Assembly (NCBI GenBank): GCA_036186865.1
Contig: AP025069.1
Coordinates: 16,260,797 to 16,324,796, forward strand
DNA: 64,000 bases
Direction of reading: 5' to 3'
DNA from: Eustoma russellianum
Taxonomy: Eukaryota; Streptophyta; Magnoliopsida; Gentianales; Gentianaceae
The notes under the pieces are model-generated. The model made no database searches. It was not told the DNA's origin and saw only the letters and a program-made list of their open reading frames with translations. A program made the translations under genes and the position numbers. Within the stretch, counting starts at the first letter, position 1. Each line of letters starts with the position of its first letter. Below, piece after piece: positions 44,701 to 57,337 of this stretch.

Positions 44701-46120
44701 AATCACTTGCGTGTTGGTTCAAACATTATACCTTAATGTTGATTGAATGTTCCCTAGGCTTGCATGTCCTTCGTTTTACTTAGAATTGAAGAAATTTTCC
44801 TTATTTTCTCCTTTTAGAGTCTCACAGTTTTTGGGGTGTTTTTGGGGCTTGAAGAGCTTTGATTTTCCTCCCAAGAAGAGAGAAGTGTTTCAGTTTTGAA
44901 GGGGAAATGAGGTGAGGGAGAATAAAAGAAAATGAAGCCTCCTTCTCTCCTTGTTATTGCTCACGAGTTTTAAGGGAGAAGTGGGCCTTGAAGACTTTGA
45001 TTTCCTCTTTGGTGAGAGAATAGAGAAGAATGCTTGATTAGATTGAGATTAAAATGGAAAGGGGTGGGAGGATGAAGTGAAATTCTTCTCCTTTTCCCCG
45101 TTGTGTACCCACGGCTTTACGGTAAGAAAAGAAGGAAGTGAAGATTTCTTGAAACGGCTAGGCAGAGAATGAAATTTTTGTGAGTGGAGAGAAAGTTTCT
45201 TGGTGGGATTTGATGAAATACCAAGAGTGGAGTGGAGTGGAATGCTATCTCTCTTTCTTTCCTTGACTTGTCCGAGGTTAAGGGGGAAAGAGAAAGGATA
45301 GAAGAATTTTTTTTTTATTATGTCTGCATGAAAGATAATTGGATGAGGAGGTAGAGTGTGGGCAATCTTCATGACCACATTTCATAGAAAGACGGAGGAA
45401 GAAGTGATGGAAAAGGTTGCATGTAGTTCTATTGGTTGGGGATTAGGTATGATAAAAAAAGATGAAGAAATGGGGTGTGAGAGAAAATTACTCTTGCTTC
45501 TAATTTTACTCATTTGGCCAAAATTCTAAGGATATAAATAGGGAGTGGGAATTTTCATCATTGTCTTGTTTGGGAAGAGGGAAAGGGATGGTGTAGGATA
45601 ATGTATGAAAAGGTATTGGTTGGGAAGAAATTATATGTAAGAAGAAAAGAGTGAAGTGGGATGAGGTAAAATGGTGTAAGATAGAGGGAAAACAATTTTT
45701 CCCCACTAATTCCTTAGGGTGGCCGGATTGGGGGGGGGGGATATGGTGGCATAAATAAAGACAATTTTAACCTTCTTCACTTTCCTATGTCTTAACTTTC
45801 TTTTTCGATTTTCTTAATTGTGGAAGAAAATTTGTGCCTTCCTTATAATTTTATTCATTTAATTATTCACCTATTATTATTTGACACACATGGCTTACTT
45901 ACTTATCCAAGTGTGTAACACATTTCTTATGTATGTAACCTAATGTGGTACAATGTTTTAATTTATTACCTATAGTTTTATCTCTATCCCATATTTCATG
46001 TTCCATGTTTTTCTGTTTCCATCCAAGTATCCTAAGCTACTATCAGGTGTATCCAATCCATATAATCATATTTCCCTTTTTGTTTTCTTTCCTCAAAGGC
46101 TCGCGGTGCGGGTTGTAATA
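41782..46120 (-). repeat. long LTR of gypsy element G3
   Basis: Starts TGTAGCGCGTCGCCC and shares the first ~80 bp pattern (GTGCACCTGCCG, CTGCTACGAG) with the G1 and G2 LTRs. It ends near GTTGTAATA, followed by the shared PPT block (46125-46143). At 4.3 kb it is much longer than the other LTRs; it may contain an undetected insertion. No ORF inside is credible. The right-hand partner LTR was not found. Confidence 0.65.
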
Positions 46121-46920
46121 TTCCTCCCTCCTTACAAAAAGTTTCGTCCTTGAAACTTGTGAGTTGAGCCATAATTGACTGTTTAGGGTAGCGATACTTA
46201 ATCCTTCCTTAGTATATATTACTAAAATCATTGCTTAACCTAGAACACCAAATAAAAGTATGGACATGCTTCCTTATGATCGCAACTTAAGTGATTTCGT
46301 TTTGGAATAATGACTTTTCTGTTTACCGTAACGTCCCTTCCTTTTTTGAGAATCTTAAAATTAAATACTTAGAGCATCCTAGCTTCTGTGCTTCCGCTGT
46401 GTTACTCTAAACAATCATTTTCTTCCTTACTATATTATTTCAACGGTAATTCTAACTTAGTCAAACCCCTACTCACACGTCAACCAATTTTGGTCCATAC
46501 TTATTTTTGTTTCGATTCAAACCTATTCAATTCAAGTCGACCATCCCCGACATTTAAGCTATTGTGTTAATCTTACTTCTCCAATGCAATCATTCTTATT
46601 CCACTTTCTTTACCAAAAGTAATGTGCACTCCTTGCTACTGATTCATTTTACTAATGAGCCTAATATCCTCAATATCTTATTTGTGTCACCCCTCATTAT
46701 CTGATATGTTACTGATTTTGTTGAAGTCGTTTCTTAGAGATCCTCATCTTACTAAACTAGTTCATCTCTTAGCCGTTACAATTCACACTTAGTTAGTAGG
46801 CAAAATTATAACACTAGTAACACTAGTGACAACTAAATTGTGTGATTAAGCGTACTTATTTCTGTATTCAGGTACCAGGAATTTCTATGTCAAGCACATT
46901 CTGAACTGGGTTGTCGGTAT
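46121..46920. other. PPT and non-coding interior of G3
   Basis: The minus strand reads CAAGGACGAAACTTTTTGTA then AGGAGGGAGG, the same tract as in G1. The rest up to the gag zinc knuckles is non-coding; pol is absent here. Confidence 0.6.
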
Positions 46921-47990
46921 ATGATTGGCCTTCTTGCTATTGCGCTTCTCCCGGTGACCCACTTTTCCTCTTCGGCAGTCTCTGATCATGTGCCTGGTCT
47001 TGCCGCATCTAAAACATGCACATGTCACCATGTGACACTCGCTAGTGTGCTATCTCTGACACTTCTGACACTTCAGCATAGCTGCTGCCAGTCGACGCAG
47101 CTACTACTGAAGCTGCGAATGATGCTTAAAGGTTAATTGCTGCTGGAATCGACTACCTGCTCTCTACAGGTACTGGTCCAATCGCTCAGTCCGCTCATCG
47201 ATATCCTCTCCAGGCCTCTTGCCTCTGACTTCATGGTCTCGTCTCATCGTAATGCGCTCCACTCGATAACATGCAATCAATAAGTCCTTAAAGTTCTTTG
47301 GGTTTACCTTCCCAATCCAAGTCCGAATCTGAGGGTGCAGGTCAGATTTGAACTTACATATCTTGAGCTTTTCGTCAATCATTGTCGAGGGGACATATCG
47401 ACCCAAATTGGTGAAGCAATCAACGTACTCGGAAAACGTGTCTCTTGGCTTTGTCTCAATGACTCAAACTCATTAATCCTCCAACTAATCACTGACAGGG
47501 GTAGGTAACAATGATGGAACTCATCTAGAAATCTTGTCCGTGCGACATGTCGGGGTAGTGGCTGAATGTTGGTTGCGCACCATTGTTTGGCTTCCCTAAT
47601 CAAGAATGGCCAAATAACCTGCGTCTTCATTTCATCTGGTATCTATACTAGCTCGAACTCGCTCTCAACTTCATCTAATCATTTCTCAGCCTCATCCGAA
47701 CCAGGTCCTCCCTCAAACATCGGGACTCGCGCTCTCTTAAGCTCCGCGAAAAAGAAACCAATGCTCATATGAGATTGTGGCTGTGCAGCCTGCGTAGTTC
47801 CAACAGCCTGACCAAGATGTATCAGTGCGCCAAGAAATGCCTACGTGACATCTCCTGAGACATGTACCTATGGTGTTGGAACATGCTCCAGCGACGGTGG
47901 TACCGGCTCTGCGACTGGTGGTACCTGCTGTGGGGGAAGTAACTGACGTGTCTATCAGGTCGCGATGCCATACTATCGGAAACAATTATG
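46921..47990 (-). pseudogene. gypsy gag with zinc knuckles (G3)
   Basis: Right part: start near 47970 (MASRPDRHVSYFPHSRYHQS). 47379-47630 holds VIWPFLIREAKQW and FLDEFHHCYLPLSV, the retrotransposon gag core. 47164-47406 holds MIDEKLKICKFKSDLHPQIR and FKDLLIACYRVE. The left end (46940-47080) encodes CFRCGKTRHMIRDC, a CCHC knuckle, and a damaged second one (CQKCQR-stop-HTSEC). Frame changes join the pieces; not functional. Confidence 0.78.
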
Positions 47991-48649
47991 TCCACATGAT
48001 TATTTTACATACAAACATAAATAAAATTTGGGATTTTAGTGATTTATTCACATTCCAAAAAAAGCAATTTAAATGATATGAATATAAATTAATTTTATCT
48101 GATACTAAAGGGTAAGGTTATTTCGATCATTTACCCTTCCTTCAGCTCTCCCAAGCCCTCAACGTTGGTTAAAGTTGAACAATGGCGTAAGGCACCACCT
48201 TTCTTCCTTAATGGCGTTGCAAAATTCGGTGATAAGAAATTCTGCCGTCCACTCCACCAAGTCGTTCCTTTTCCATAGATTGTGGCCACCAACAAGGGTT
48301 TCTCAAACCTTGAATTAGATCTAGCTTTGATTTGAATGTGTGAAACCAAAGAAAACACACAAGAAAGAAGCACCAAGGGCTGCCAAAAAAGACAGTGTTC
48401 TGAAATTTTTTGGAAAAACTGTTTACAATGCTGCCACCCCTAGCACTTTTATGACCAATATTTTGCTAATTCTAAAAGATAACTAATCAACAAAGTAATC
48501 ATAATATCCCCTATCAATATAAATTAACTCTACATAGGAAAGTAAGTCAAAACTAATCAAGAAAAGAGTGTACAATCAAATCCCTAAAATTTCTTACTGG
48601 AATACACCCTGTCAGTTTTAGAATTCTACACTCTTTTAGACGCTGAATT
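47991..48649. other. non-coding sequence left of S2, probably gypsy LTR
   Basis: Together with 51748-52260 this is the pre-insertion target of S2. It likely includes the end of the G3 leader and the 3' LTR of G4, but I cannot place the border. Confidence 0.35.
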
Positions 48650-51600
48650 TGTAGAGAAAAAGGAGTTTGAGTGATTTTCAAATACATGATTTAAATGTGC
48701 ACAAAAACGAACATAGCATAAACGTGCATGATATATATACATGTATGCATCATACATTGCTATTACTTGCCTTATGTAGCTTATATATAATGTTGCCGTA
48801 CTAACGAGCCATGAAGCGTTAAAGCTTACATCATATGGCAAACATTTGTTGTGTTTATACTATTTTCAGGTGCCACCATTAATGAACTAAATTAGTTCAT
48901 TAAGTGAAGTACTTAGTTTAATAAACTAAGTAGTTCATTAAAGGAAGCTACATTTGGAAAAGGCACAAAGGCAACAAAGCTAAGGAAGGAAAGTTTTCTC
49001 CTCCCCCCAATCCTTTAGTGCACACGGCTATATACATATATATTACATATATTTTCAGATTTTTTGAAAAAGGCACATACACATGTATTCCAACGTACTA
49101 CCGACACGTTATATATTTCACGTACGTACGTTAACGTCACACCACTATACTTAACTCATATTTATGAGTATATTCAGGTCTTATATCATATGATATAAGA
49201 TATGGTGATGACAAATTAAATACGATACGATAAAAGGTTCTAAACCGAAAATTGTCGTATCGGACGAATACCGAAACTTCGCCAACGTGTGACGTACTTG
49301 CCATAAATAAATGGCCAGCCCCTATAATTCAAAAAGTGATAAAAATTTCGTGCACATGACCATATGTTCAGCCAAAAATACTTTCCATGTTGGCACACAC
49401 ATATCACCCCACATTAAGGCCAAAATGTGAAGATTCCAAGTTTAATTTTGTCACATGTTAATGGTACCACTTTAGACCAGCCAAGTGCTGAGATTTAAAG
49501 TATATATTATATATATTATGTATAACATAATATATATAACATGTGCAAAAGTTGGAATTTAAATTAGAGAAAAATCGGGTAATCGATAAATATCGAAAAT
49601 TCGGTTTTCTACGCACACAACACATGGAACGTTTTTGGTACATCATGTGACACGTATCTAGACACTTTTTACATATGATATACATCTTAAAGTGTTCTAG
49701 AAAATTAAATTAAGGGCTGATTGGAATATTACATGTGTGTATTATTAAATGTGCACTATTTTACAAAGTTAACAAAAATAAATTTCAGCACATGTATACA
49801 CAGCATATAACGTCACATACAGCTGATTTGGAGCACATGTGGAGCTTTGTTGGTATATTGATTGGTCAAGGATCAATCATACATTGTTGGTGAATTGAAG
49901 AGAAAAGCTACAAATGGTAAGAATTCAACATATATCTCTCTTATGTCACATGCTGAAAATTTTAGCATACTAAACTTGAGCTGGCCGAAATTTGCTATTC
50001 AATGTGACATATTTTGTCATCTTTTATTATGTGATTAATTGGAAGAAGAAATGGAAAGGTGTTTTGAATTAATTATGAAATTAAAATGGTGATATTTTTA
50101 ATATCATACATGCTGAAAATTTCAGCATGTGTGTAATGTATAGTTGCTGAAATTTAGTCCACATTGGTGTCTAACTTTTATTCCATACATGATGAGAATA
50201 TTGTATACTAAATGTTGATTCAAGTCTTGAATTAAAACAATGCAAAATAGGCAATATTTTGAACAAAGAGTGAATGTAACATATGCTGAAATTTCAGCAT
50301 GTGCAAGGATGTTAATGGCCGATTTTTGTACCTATTTTGTGGAGAAATTATCTTGCTTAATTTATGTGATGATCTTGGAAGTTATGGTAATGGTTTTATG
50401 ATGATTTTGGCACATGTTTTTAGTAGAATTCTCAGATTTTCCTAGTCATCAAATGATGACAACATTCAACCAATCATAAAGTGCCAAGTAAGCGAAGCCT
50501 AAATGATCATCCAATAAGAAGGTGCCAAGTAAGCAAGAGCTTAATGATCATCCAATGAGAACATGCCAAGTAAGCAAGATCATATCACAATGATGCCAAC
50601 ATTCTCCCAAAGACTTAGAAGACACTTTTCAAGAGGAGAAGGCCTCCTAAGGGGGCGGCCATGATGATTAAAAAGGAAGGAAGAAGAGCAAAACAAGAAC
50701 AAGAACAAGAGTTGCAAGTTTAAGGATCAAAAGTGTTCTAGCCTTCTTCTTCTACATTCTCTCTTTCTTTCTTTCTTCTTGTAAGCCTATTGTATTCATA
50801 TTCTTTCATTCTTGAATAGGCTTGAGATAAACCACCATTCATATATCTTTGTAAAAGATTGATCAAGGTGTGATCAATCTTCATTCTAGCAAGGTGGTGG
50901 TGTTCGTGCGCAATTGTATTTATCATACAAGGTTTGTAAAGGGTTGGAGTTGGTGTGTAACTCCATCAACCCTGTGGTAAGGTGTTTTTGAGTTGTGTGA
51001 TTAGTGTGAACCAAGGAAGGTGTTCCTTGAAGACTGGAGTAGGTTGTTGATAACCGAACCAGTATAAAATTCTTGGTGTCATTTACTTTCAGCACTGATT
51101 TTCTGTTTCAGCACTGTTTACTGTTTTTAATCACGTTCGTAAAAATAGTAAACGAATTTCAAAAATCACGGAACTTTCAGAAAATATAACCACACGTTCT
51201 AGGGTTCTTTTGACGCAAGTTTCAACCCTTTTGGACAAGTATAAGTCATTCAAACGTCCAAAGTTCTGAGACTAGTGCAGTCTGATTTTCAGGCTTGCAA
51301 AGGTTGAGACTTTGATCGTATTTGACTAACTTCCCAAAAGAATTTTTCAAAACTGTTTCAACCTATTTAAATATAACATATAAGGGGTTAGTGGTTAAAT
51401 TTGCAGAGCATTTGGAGTTGTGTACAAATTGGAATTAATTTTTCAAATCAGTGTATCGGTTCTGGCAGATTTGCGCAATCTGACCACCAACGATTTTTCA
51501 AGGGGTTAAAGGTTGAATTTTAATCTGAAATTTTTAGGAGATACTCATAACATCTGAGTCTAAGTTCTCTCCAAATTTCAGAATTTTTGAAGACCTGAAA

Positions 51601-51747
51601 CCTAGTTTTCAAAATGTTTTAAAACTTGTCCTGAAAACAGAAACTGTTTTCAGAAGTTGGGTTTTTGGTTCAAACAAATTTTAAAAACCACATTTTCCGC
51701 ACCCACTATTCAACCCCCCCTTCTAGTGGTGCCTTGCAGATCCTACA
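48650..51747 (+). mobile_element. solo LTR S2
   Basis: 3,098 bp, TGTAGAG...CCTACA, with a perfect 5-bp duplication GAATT (48645-48649 and 51748-51752). Homologous to S3 along its length. Carries three copies of the palindrome CATGCTGAAA/TTTCAGCATG (about 49948, 50107, 50282) and a 40-44 bp tandem repeat around 50484-50585. The U5 hairpin CCAAGGAA/TTCCTTG is near 51015 and the end is TTCTAGTGGTGCCTTGCAGA. Its orientation is inferred from this U5-like end, which resembles Sirevirus-type LTRs. Confidence 0.9.
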
Positions 51748-52321
51748 GAATTAGGGTTTGCAATCTTCAGCAAAGTTGTAGCTCATGAAATTCCCTTGCA
51801 TTTGGGGCCCTTTAATCATCTCATTGGGACTATTCTTCGTAGAGATATGGTCTTCTAAAGATCAGGTATCAATCCAGTGGGCTTCAGTATTTTGCATACT
51901 TGGACTCCAATCTTCAAGCTGACTTTGGACCACCTTGTAACTCGAATCAAGAAAAGTGCAAATCATAAAAGTCATCTCAAATTAATTTTTCTAACACCTC
52001 CAAGTCGTTTGAACACAGTTGGACTTGTCCTACGACCTGTACATCCAAAACACCGAATGAGTGTCCTGACTGCCCTCCTAAAAAGTAGGGATTCCCCAAG
52101 CCACTTTTCTTATCTAGCCTTGGCACCTATGAAGACAATCAAAAACAACCATTAGCACATTAAACACATATTAAAAGACTCTATAAGTTATCCTAGACCT
52201 AAACAAAGGCAAAACAAACAACTAGACTAGATACTACGATGCACACACATGAAATGACCATCCTGCCCTCCCACCAACCCTTACATCTTATAATATGCAT
52301 TAGACTCAAGGATAATCAAAT
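51748..52321 (-). repeat. LTR portion of gypsy G4
   Basis: The minus strand after the pol stop has GGGTTGGTGGGAGGGCAGGA, a PPT, then TGGTCATTTCATGTG, taken as the LTR start, so the LTR ends at 52260 on the plus strand. About 155 bp of it (52105-52260) recurs inverted at 58796-58960. Confidence 0.55.
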
Positions 52322-52993
52322 TATAGACTCAATGATGAGCACCCAACGCTGCCCATCATGTGTTGGCACCTCTTGCATATGCCTTTTCAAGAAAGCCCCA
52401 GTGACAAACCCTAGTTGTCTCGTTTGACTTCTTGTTAAAGGACCCGTATGTGTCTTCTTGGAGGGTTCTTGAGCAAGATCATCATGAGGAGGCTCTTGAG
52501 CCTGATCACCCCCCCCCCTTTCCTCCTAAAAAGGAATCGACCTTGAATTGTAATAATCAAAATGCTCAAAAGGGGTAAGATCGCTAACATTAAAAGTGTG
52601 AGAAATAGAACCATACCTGTCTTGCGAAAGATCAAGAACATAAGCATTTTCACCATCTTTTATAGGACCTTGAAATGTCCATCTCCCCTAAGCATAAGCT
52701 TGGACTTCCTCTCCGTAGAAAACCTAGATTTTCTCAAATGCAACCAAACAAGATGACCAGGAACAAAAGAAACATGTTTTCTATTTTTATTAGCCTTCCT
52801 AGCATATTGTTCATTTTTACGTTCAAGTTGCAATTTAACTTTAGCATGCAAACATTTAATCAAGTCAGCTTTGTTCTTACCTTCAAGACTAGCACGTTCA
52901 TTCACAGGAATAGGGAGCAAATCAAGCGGGGAATGGGGGTTGAAACCATAAACAACCTCAAAAGATGAATACAAAGAACCGCTATACACAGCC
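52322..52993 (-). pseudogene. gypsy integrase C-terminus and pol tail (G4)
   Basis: 52660-52993: SLYSSFEVVYGFNPHSPLDL, then a coiled basic stretch and RFSTERKSKLMLRGDGHFKV. In the next frame NAYVLDLSQDRYGSISHTFN and VSDLTPFEHFDYYNSRS follow. After a C10 run (52507-52516) shifts the frame again, AQEPSKKTHTGPLTRSQTRQ closes the protein. No clear chromodomain. The codon phase continues across S3 into 56058 once one CAGCC copy is discounted. Confidence 0.82.
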
Positions 52994-55900
52994 TGTAGAG
53001 ATAAGGGGGTTTGAGTGATTTCAAAATAAGTGACTTAAATGTATATATATATATATATAAACGTGCACAATATATATATACGTGTACATGAATGCATGAT
53101 ATCTTGCCATTACTTGCCTTATTTAGCTTATATATTATGTTGCCGTACTAACGAGCCATGAAGCATTAAAGCTTACATCATATGGCGAACATTTGTTGTG
53201 TTTATACTATTTTCAGGTGCCACCATTAATGAACTAAACTAGTTCATTAAGTGAAGTACTTAGTTTGATAAACTAAGTAGTTCATTAAAGGAAGCTACAT
53301 TTGGAAAAGGCACAAAGGCAACAAGGCTAAGAAAGGAAAGTCTTCTCCTCCTCCCCATCCTTTAATGCACACGCATATACACATATATATATCACATATA
53401 TTTTCAGATTTTTTAAATAAAGGCACATACACATGTATTCCAACGTACTACCGACACGTTATGTATTTTACGTACGTACGTTAACGTCACACCACTATAC
53501 TTAACTCATAATTATGAGTATATTCAGGTCTTATATCATATGATATAAGATATGGTGATGACAAATTAAAAACGACACGATAAAAGGTTCTGAAACGAAA
53601 TTTGTCTTATCGGGCGAATACCGAAACTTCGCCAACGTGTCACGTACTTGCCATAAATAAATGGTCAGCCCCTATACTTCAAAAATCATAAATAATTTCG
53701 TGCACATGACCATATGTTCAGCTAAAAATACTTTCTATGTTGGCACACACAAATTACTCCACATTAAGGCCAAAATGTGAAGATTCCAAGTTTAATTTTG
53801 TCATATGCTAATGGTACCACTTTAAACCATCCAAGTGCTGAGATTTAAAGTATATATTATATATATTATGTATAACATAATATATATAACATGTGTAAAA
53901 GTTGGAATTTAAATTAGAGAAAAATCGGGTAATCGATAAATATCGAAAATTCGGTTTTCTACGCACATAACATGGAACGTTTTTCTTGTACATCATGTGA
54001 CACGTATCTAGACACTTTTTACATATGATATACATCTTAAAGTGTTCTAGAAAATTAAATTAAGGGCTGATTGGAATATTACATGTGTGTATTATTAAAT
54101 GTGCACTATTTTATAAATTAGCAAAAATAAAATTCAGCACATGTCAAACACATTACCAACGCCTATAACAGCTGATTTGGAGCATATGTGGAGCCATGTT
54201 GGCATATTGATTGGTCAAGAATCAATTAAACAAAGTTGGTGACCTAAAGGAAGGAGCTACAAAAGGTAACATTTCAAACTATGTCACATATATGACACAT
54301 GCTGAAAATTCAGCATGTATGTTGTATTATGGCCGAAATTTTTAGTTAAAAATGCAGATATTTTGTGTCTTGAATCATGAGGATTAATTGAGGATGTTAT
54401 GGAAATGATTTGAATATTATGTAAAATAATAAAGTGTGATATTCTACATATCACACATGCTGAAATTTTTCAGCATGTGTGAAGACATGGTGTGGCCGAA
54501 TTCTTAAGCTTATTTGTGTCTAAGTTTATTTCTTAATTGGTAGCAATACCTACCATAAGTTGTTGATTCATTTTTATGATGAAAATTCAAAGAAAAATGG
54601 TAATGATTTGAACTTTATCCCCATGATGCACATGCTGAATTTTCAGCATGGCAAGAGTGCTATTATCGCCAATTTTCTCACTTGATATGGAAGAATTTAT
54701 TTGTCTTGCAATTTATGATGTATCTCTTGATTTATGGAATGATTTTATGATTGATTTTTGGCACATGGTAAAGTGTATATCTCAGATTTTTTCCATGTCA
54801 TCATGATGACAATGTTGAACAAATAAGGAGGTGTCAAGTAAGCGAAGACTAAATGATCATCCAATAAGAAGATGCCAAGTAAGCAAGGCCTTGTCACAAT
54901 GATGTCTTACACTCTCTCAAGGACTTAAAAGATAATTTTCAAGAGGGAGAACACACTCAAGGGGGACGGCTGCAAGCATTAAAAAGAAAAGAAGAGAGCA
55001 AACAAAATAAGAACAAGCATTGCAATTTCAAGAGATCAAAAAAACCCTAGCTCTTCTTCTCCAACATCTTCTTTCTTTCTTTCTTCTTGTAAAAGCCTAT
55101 TGTTTTTATATCTTTCAATCTTGAATAGGCTTTAGATAAACCACCATTCATATATCTTTGTAAAAGATTGATCAAGGTGTGATCAATCTCCATTCTAGCA
55201 AGGTGGTGGTGTTCGTGCGAATTGTACTTACAATACAAGGTTTGTAAAGGGTTGGAGTTAGGTGTAACTCTATCAACCCTGTGGTAAGGTGTGTTGTGTG
55301 TGTGTGATTAGTGTGAACCAAGGAAGGTGTTCCTTGAAGACTGGAGTAGGTTGTTTATAATCGAACCAGTATAAAAATCTTGGTGCCATTTACTTTCTGT
55401 ATTTACTTTTCAGTTACTGTACTGTTTATCCTTCTTATTCGCATCCGTAAAAATAGTAAACGATTTTCAAAAATTACGAAAATTTCCAGAAACATACTTA
55501 CACGTTCTAGGGTTAATTTGGCACAAGTTTCAACCCTTTTGGATAAGTATAAGTCAATCAAACATCAAAAGTTCTGAGACTAGTGCAATCTGATTTTCAG
55601 ACTTGCAAAGGTTGAGACTTTGATTATATTTGACATACTTCCTAAAAGAATTTTCCAAAACTGTTTCAACCCATTTAAATATAGTATATAAGGAGTTAGT
55701 GGTCAAATTTTCAGAGCATTTGGACGTTCACACAACTAGGAATTAATTTTTCAAAACCATCTACCGTTTCTGGCAGATTTGCACAATCTGAGTATCAACG
55801 GTTTTTAAAGGGGTTAAAGGTTGAATTTTAATTTGAAATTTTTAGGGGACCCTCATAACATCTGAGGCTAAGTTTTCTCAAAATTTCATAATTTTTGAAG

Positions 55901-56057
55901 ACCTCTAACCTGGTTTTAAAAAGTTTTAAAACTGGTCCTGAAAACAGAATCTGTTTTCAGAACTTGAATTGTTCAAGTTTAAAGAAACTTTAAAAACCAC
56001 ACTTTCCGCACCATCTATTCAACCCCCCCTTTCTAGTGGTGCCTTGCAGATCCTACA
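52994..56057 (+). mobile_element. solo LTR S3, inserted in G4 integrase
   Basis: 3,064 bp, TGTAGAG...CCTACA, with a perfect 5-bp duplication CAGCC (52989-52993 and 56058-56062). Same family as S2. It has the same three hairpins (about 54297, 54453, 54628) and the same U5 hairpin near 55318. It splits G4 pol in the integrase. Confidence 0.93.
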
Positions 56058-56585
56058 CAGCCCTATTATATGAAAACTCAATATGAGTTAAGCATTCTTC
56101 CCATTGCTTAAGATTCTGTTTAATTAATGCACATAACCATTGTGATAAGGTCATGTTAACAACCTCAATCTGACCATCGGTTTGAGAATGGCCCGTGGTA
56201 GAAAACAAAAGTTTAGTACCAAGCTTTCCCCAAAGGACTCTCCAAAATGACTCAAAAACTTAGTATTCCTATCACTCACAATCGTTTTAGGCATACCATG
56301 GAAACATACAATTTCTTTGAAAAACAAGTATGTAATATGGGAAGCGTCGTCAGCTTTCTTGCATGCAATAAAGTGTGCCATCTTAGAGAATCTATCTACG
56401 ACAACAAACACACTATCCTTCCCATTTTCGGACCTAGACAAACCTAATACAAAGTACATAGACAATTCTACCCATGGTGAAGAAGGTACGGCTAAGGGAG
56501 TATAAAGTCCATGTGGGTGCGTTGTTGATTTTGCTTGCTTACAGGTGATGCAACTCCTACAAACTCTTTCAATGTCCACTCTCAT
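56058..56585 (-). pseudogene. gypsy integrase core (G4)
   Basis: Starts after the HHCC region with [15 protein letters not shown]. The first catalytic Asp position reads MYFV where the family has MDFV, an Asp-to-Tyr change. The second is kept in [14 protein letters not shown]. The third is in [10 protein letters not shown], read in an adjacent frame. [12 protein letters not shown] ends at the S3 border. The broken frame and the Asp loss mean no strand-transfer activity. Confidence 0.88.
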
Positions 56586-57337
56586 GTGAGGCCAAAAGAA
56601 GTGTTCTTTTTAAGTTTCCAAAGTCTTAAAATCCCCAAAGTATCCCATTAGGCCACCTCCATGGGCCTCTCTCACAAGCAATTCTCTCATAGACCTTTTT
56701 CGTATACACAACTGTTGTGCCCTAAATAGATAACCATCATACAAATAGAACTTACCAAAGGTGACTCAAGACATGTACTGTAAATAGATCCAAAATCAAT
56801 ATCATCCTTGTACAACTCCTTAACGTGCTCAAAACCAAGCAAATGTGAAGACAACATAGTGATCAAAGTGTATCTCCTAGACAATGCGTCAGCTACAATG
56901 TTATCCTTACCTTGCTTGTATTTAATGACATAAGAGAACTGTTCAATAAACTCTACCCATTTCGCATGCCTCTTATTCAATTTGCCTTGGCCTTTAAGAT
57001 ACCTAAGGCTCTCATGATCAGTGTGGATCACAAATTCCTTAGGTTGCAAGTAATGCTGCCATGTTTGCAAAGATCTCGCTAATGCATACAATTTTTTGTC
57101 ATAAGTAGAATAATTCAATGACGCACCTTTCAACTTCTCACTAAAGTATGCAATAGGCTTTTTCCCTCGTGTAAGAACGGCACCTATCCCAACCCCACTA
57201 GCATCACACTTTATCTCAAAAGTCTCATCAAAGTTAGGTAATCGTAAAATATGGGCTGAGGTGAGTCTTACTTTCAATTCATAAAATACGTTTTGTTGAG
57301 CTTCTCCCCCAATGAAACCCAACATCTTTCTTGACAA
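56586..57337 (-). pseudogene. gypsy RNase H (G4)
   Basis: Open from 57337 to 56687. [20 protein letters not shown] holds the first catalytic Asp. [40 protein letters not shown] (Asp) and [10 protein letters not shown] (Asp) follow. The Glu of the ExxA block (normally TYDKELYA) is replaced by Lys in YDKKLYA. Upstream it connects to RT through the frame at 57356-57559. Confidence 0.88.
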
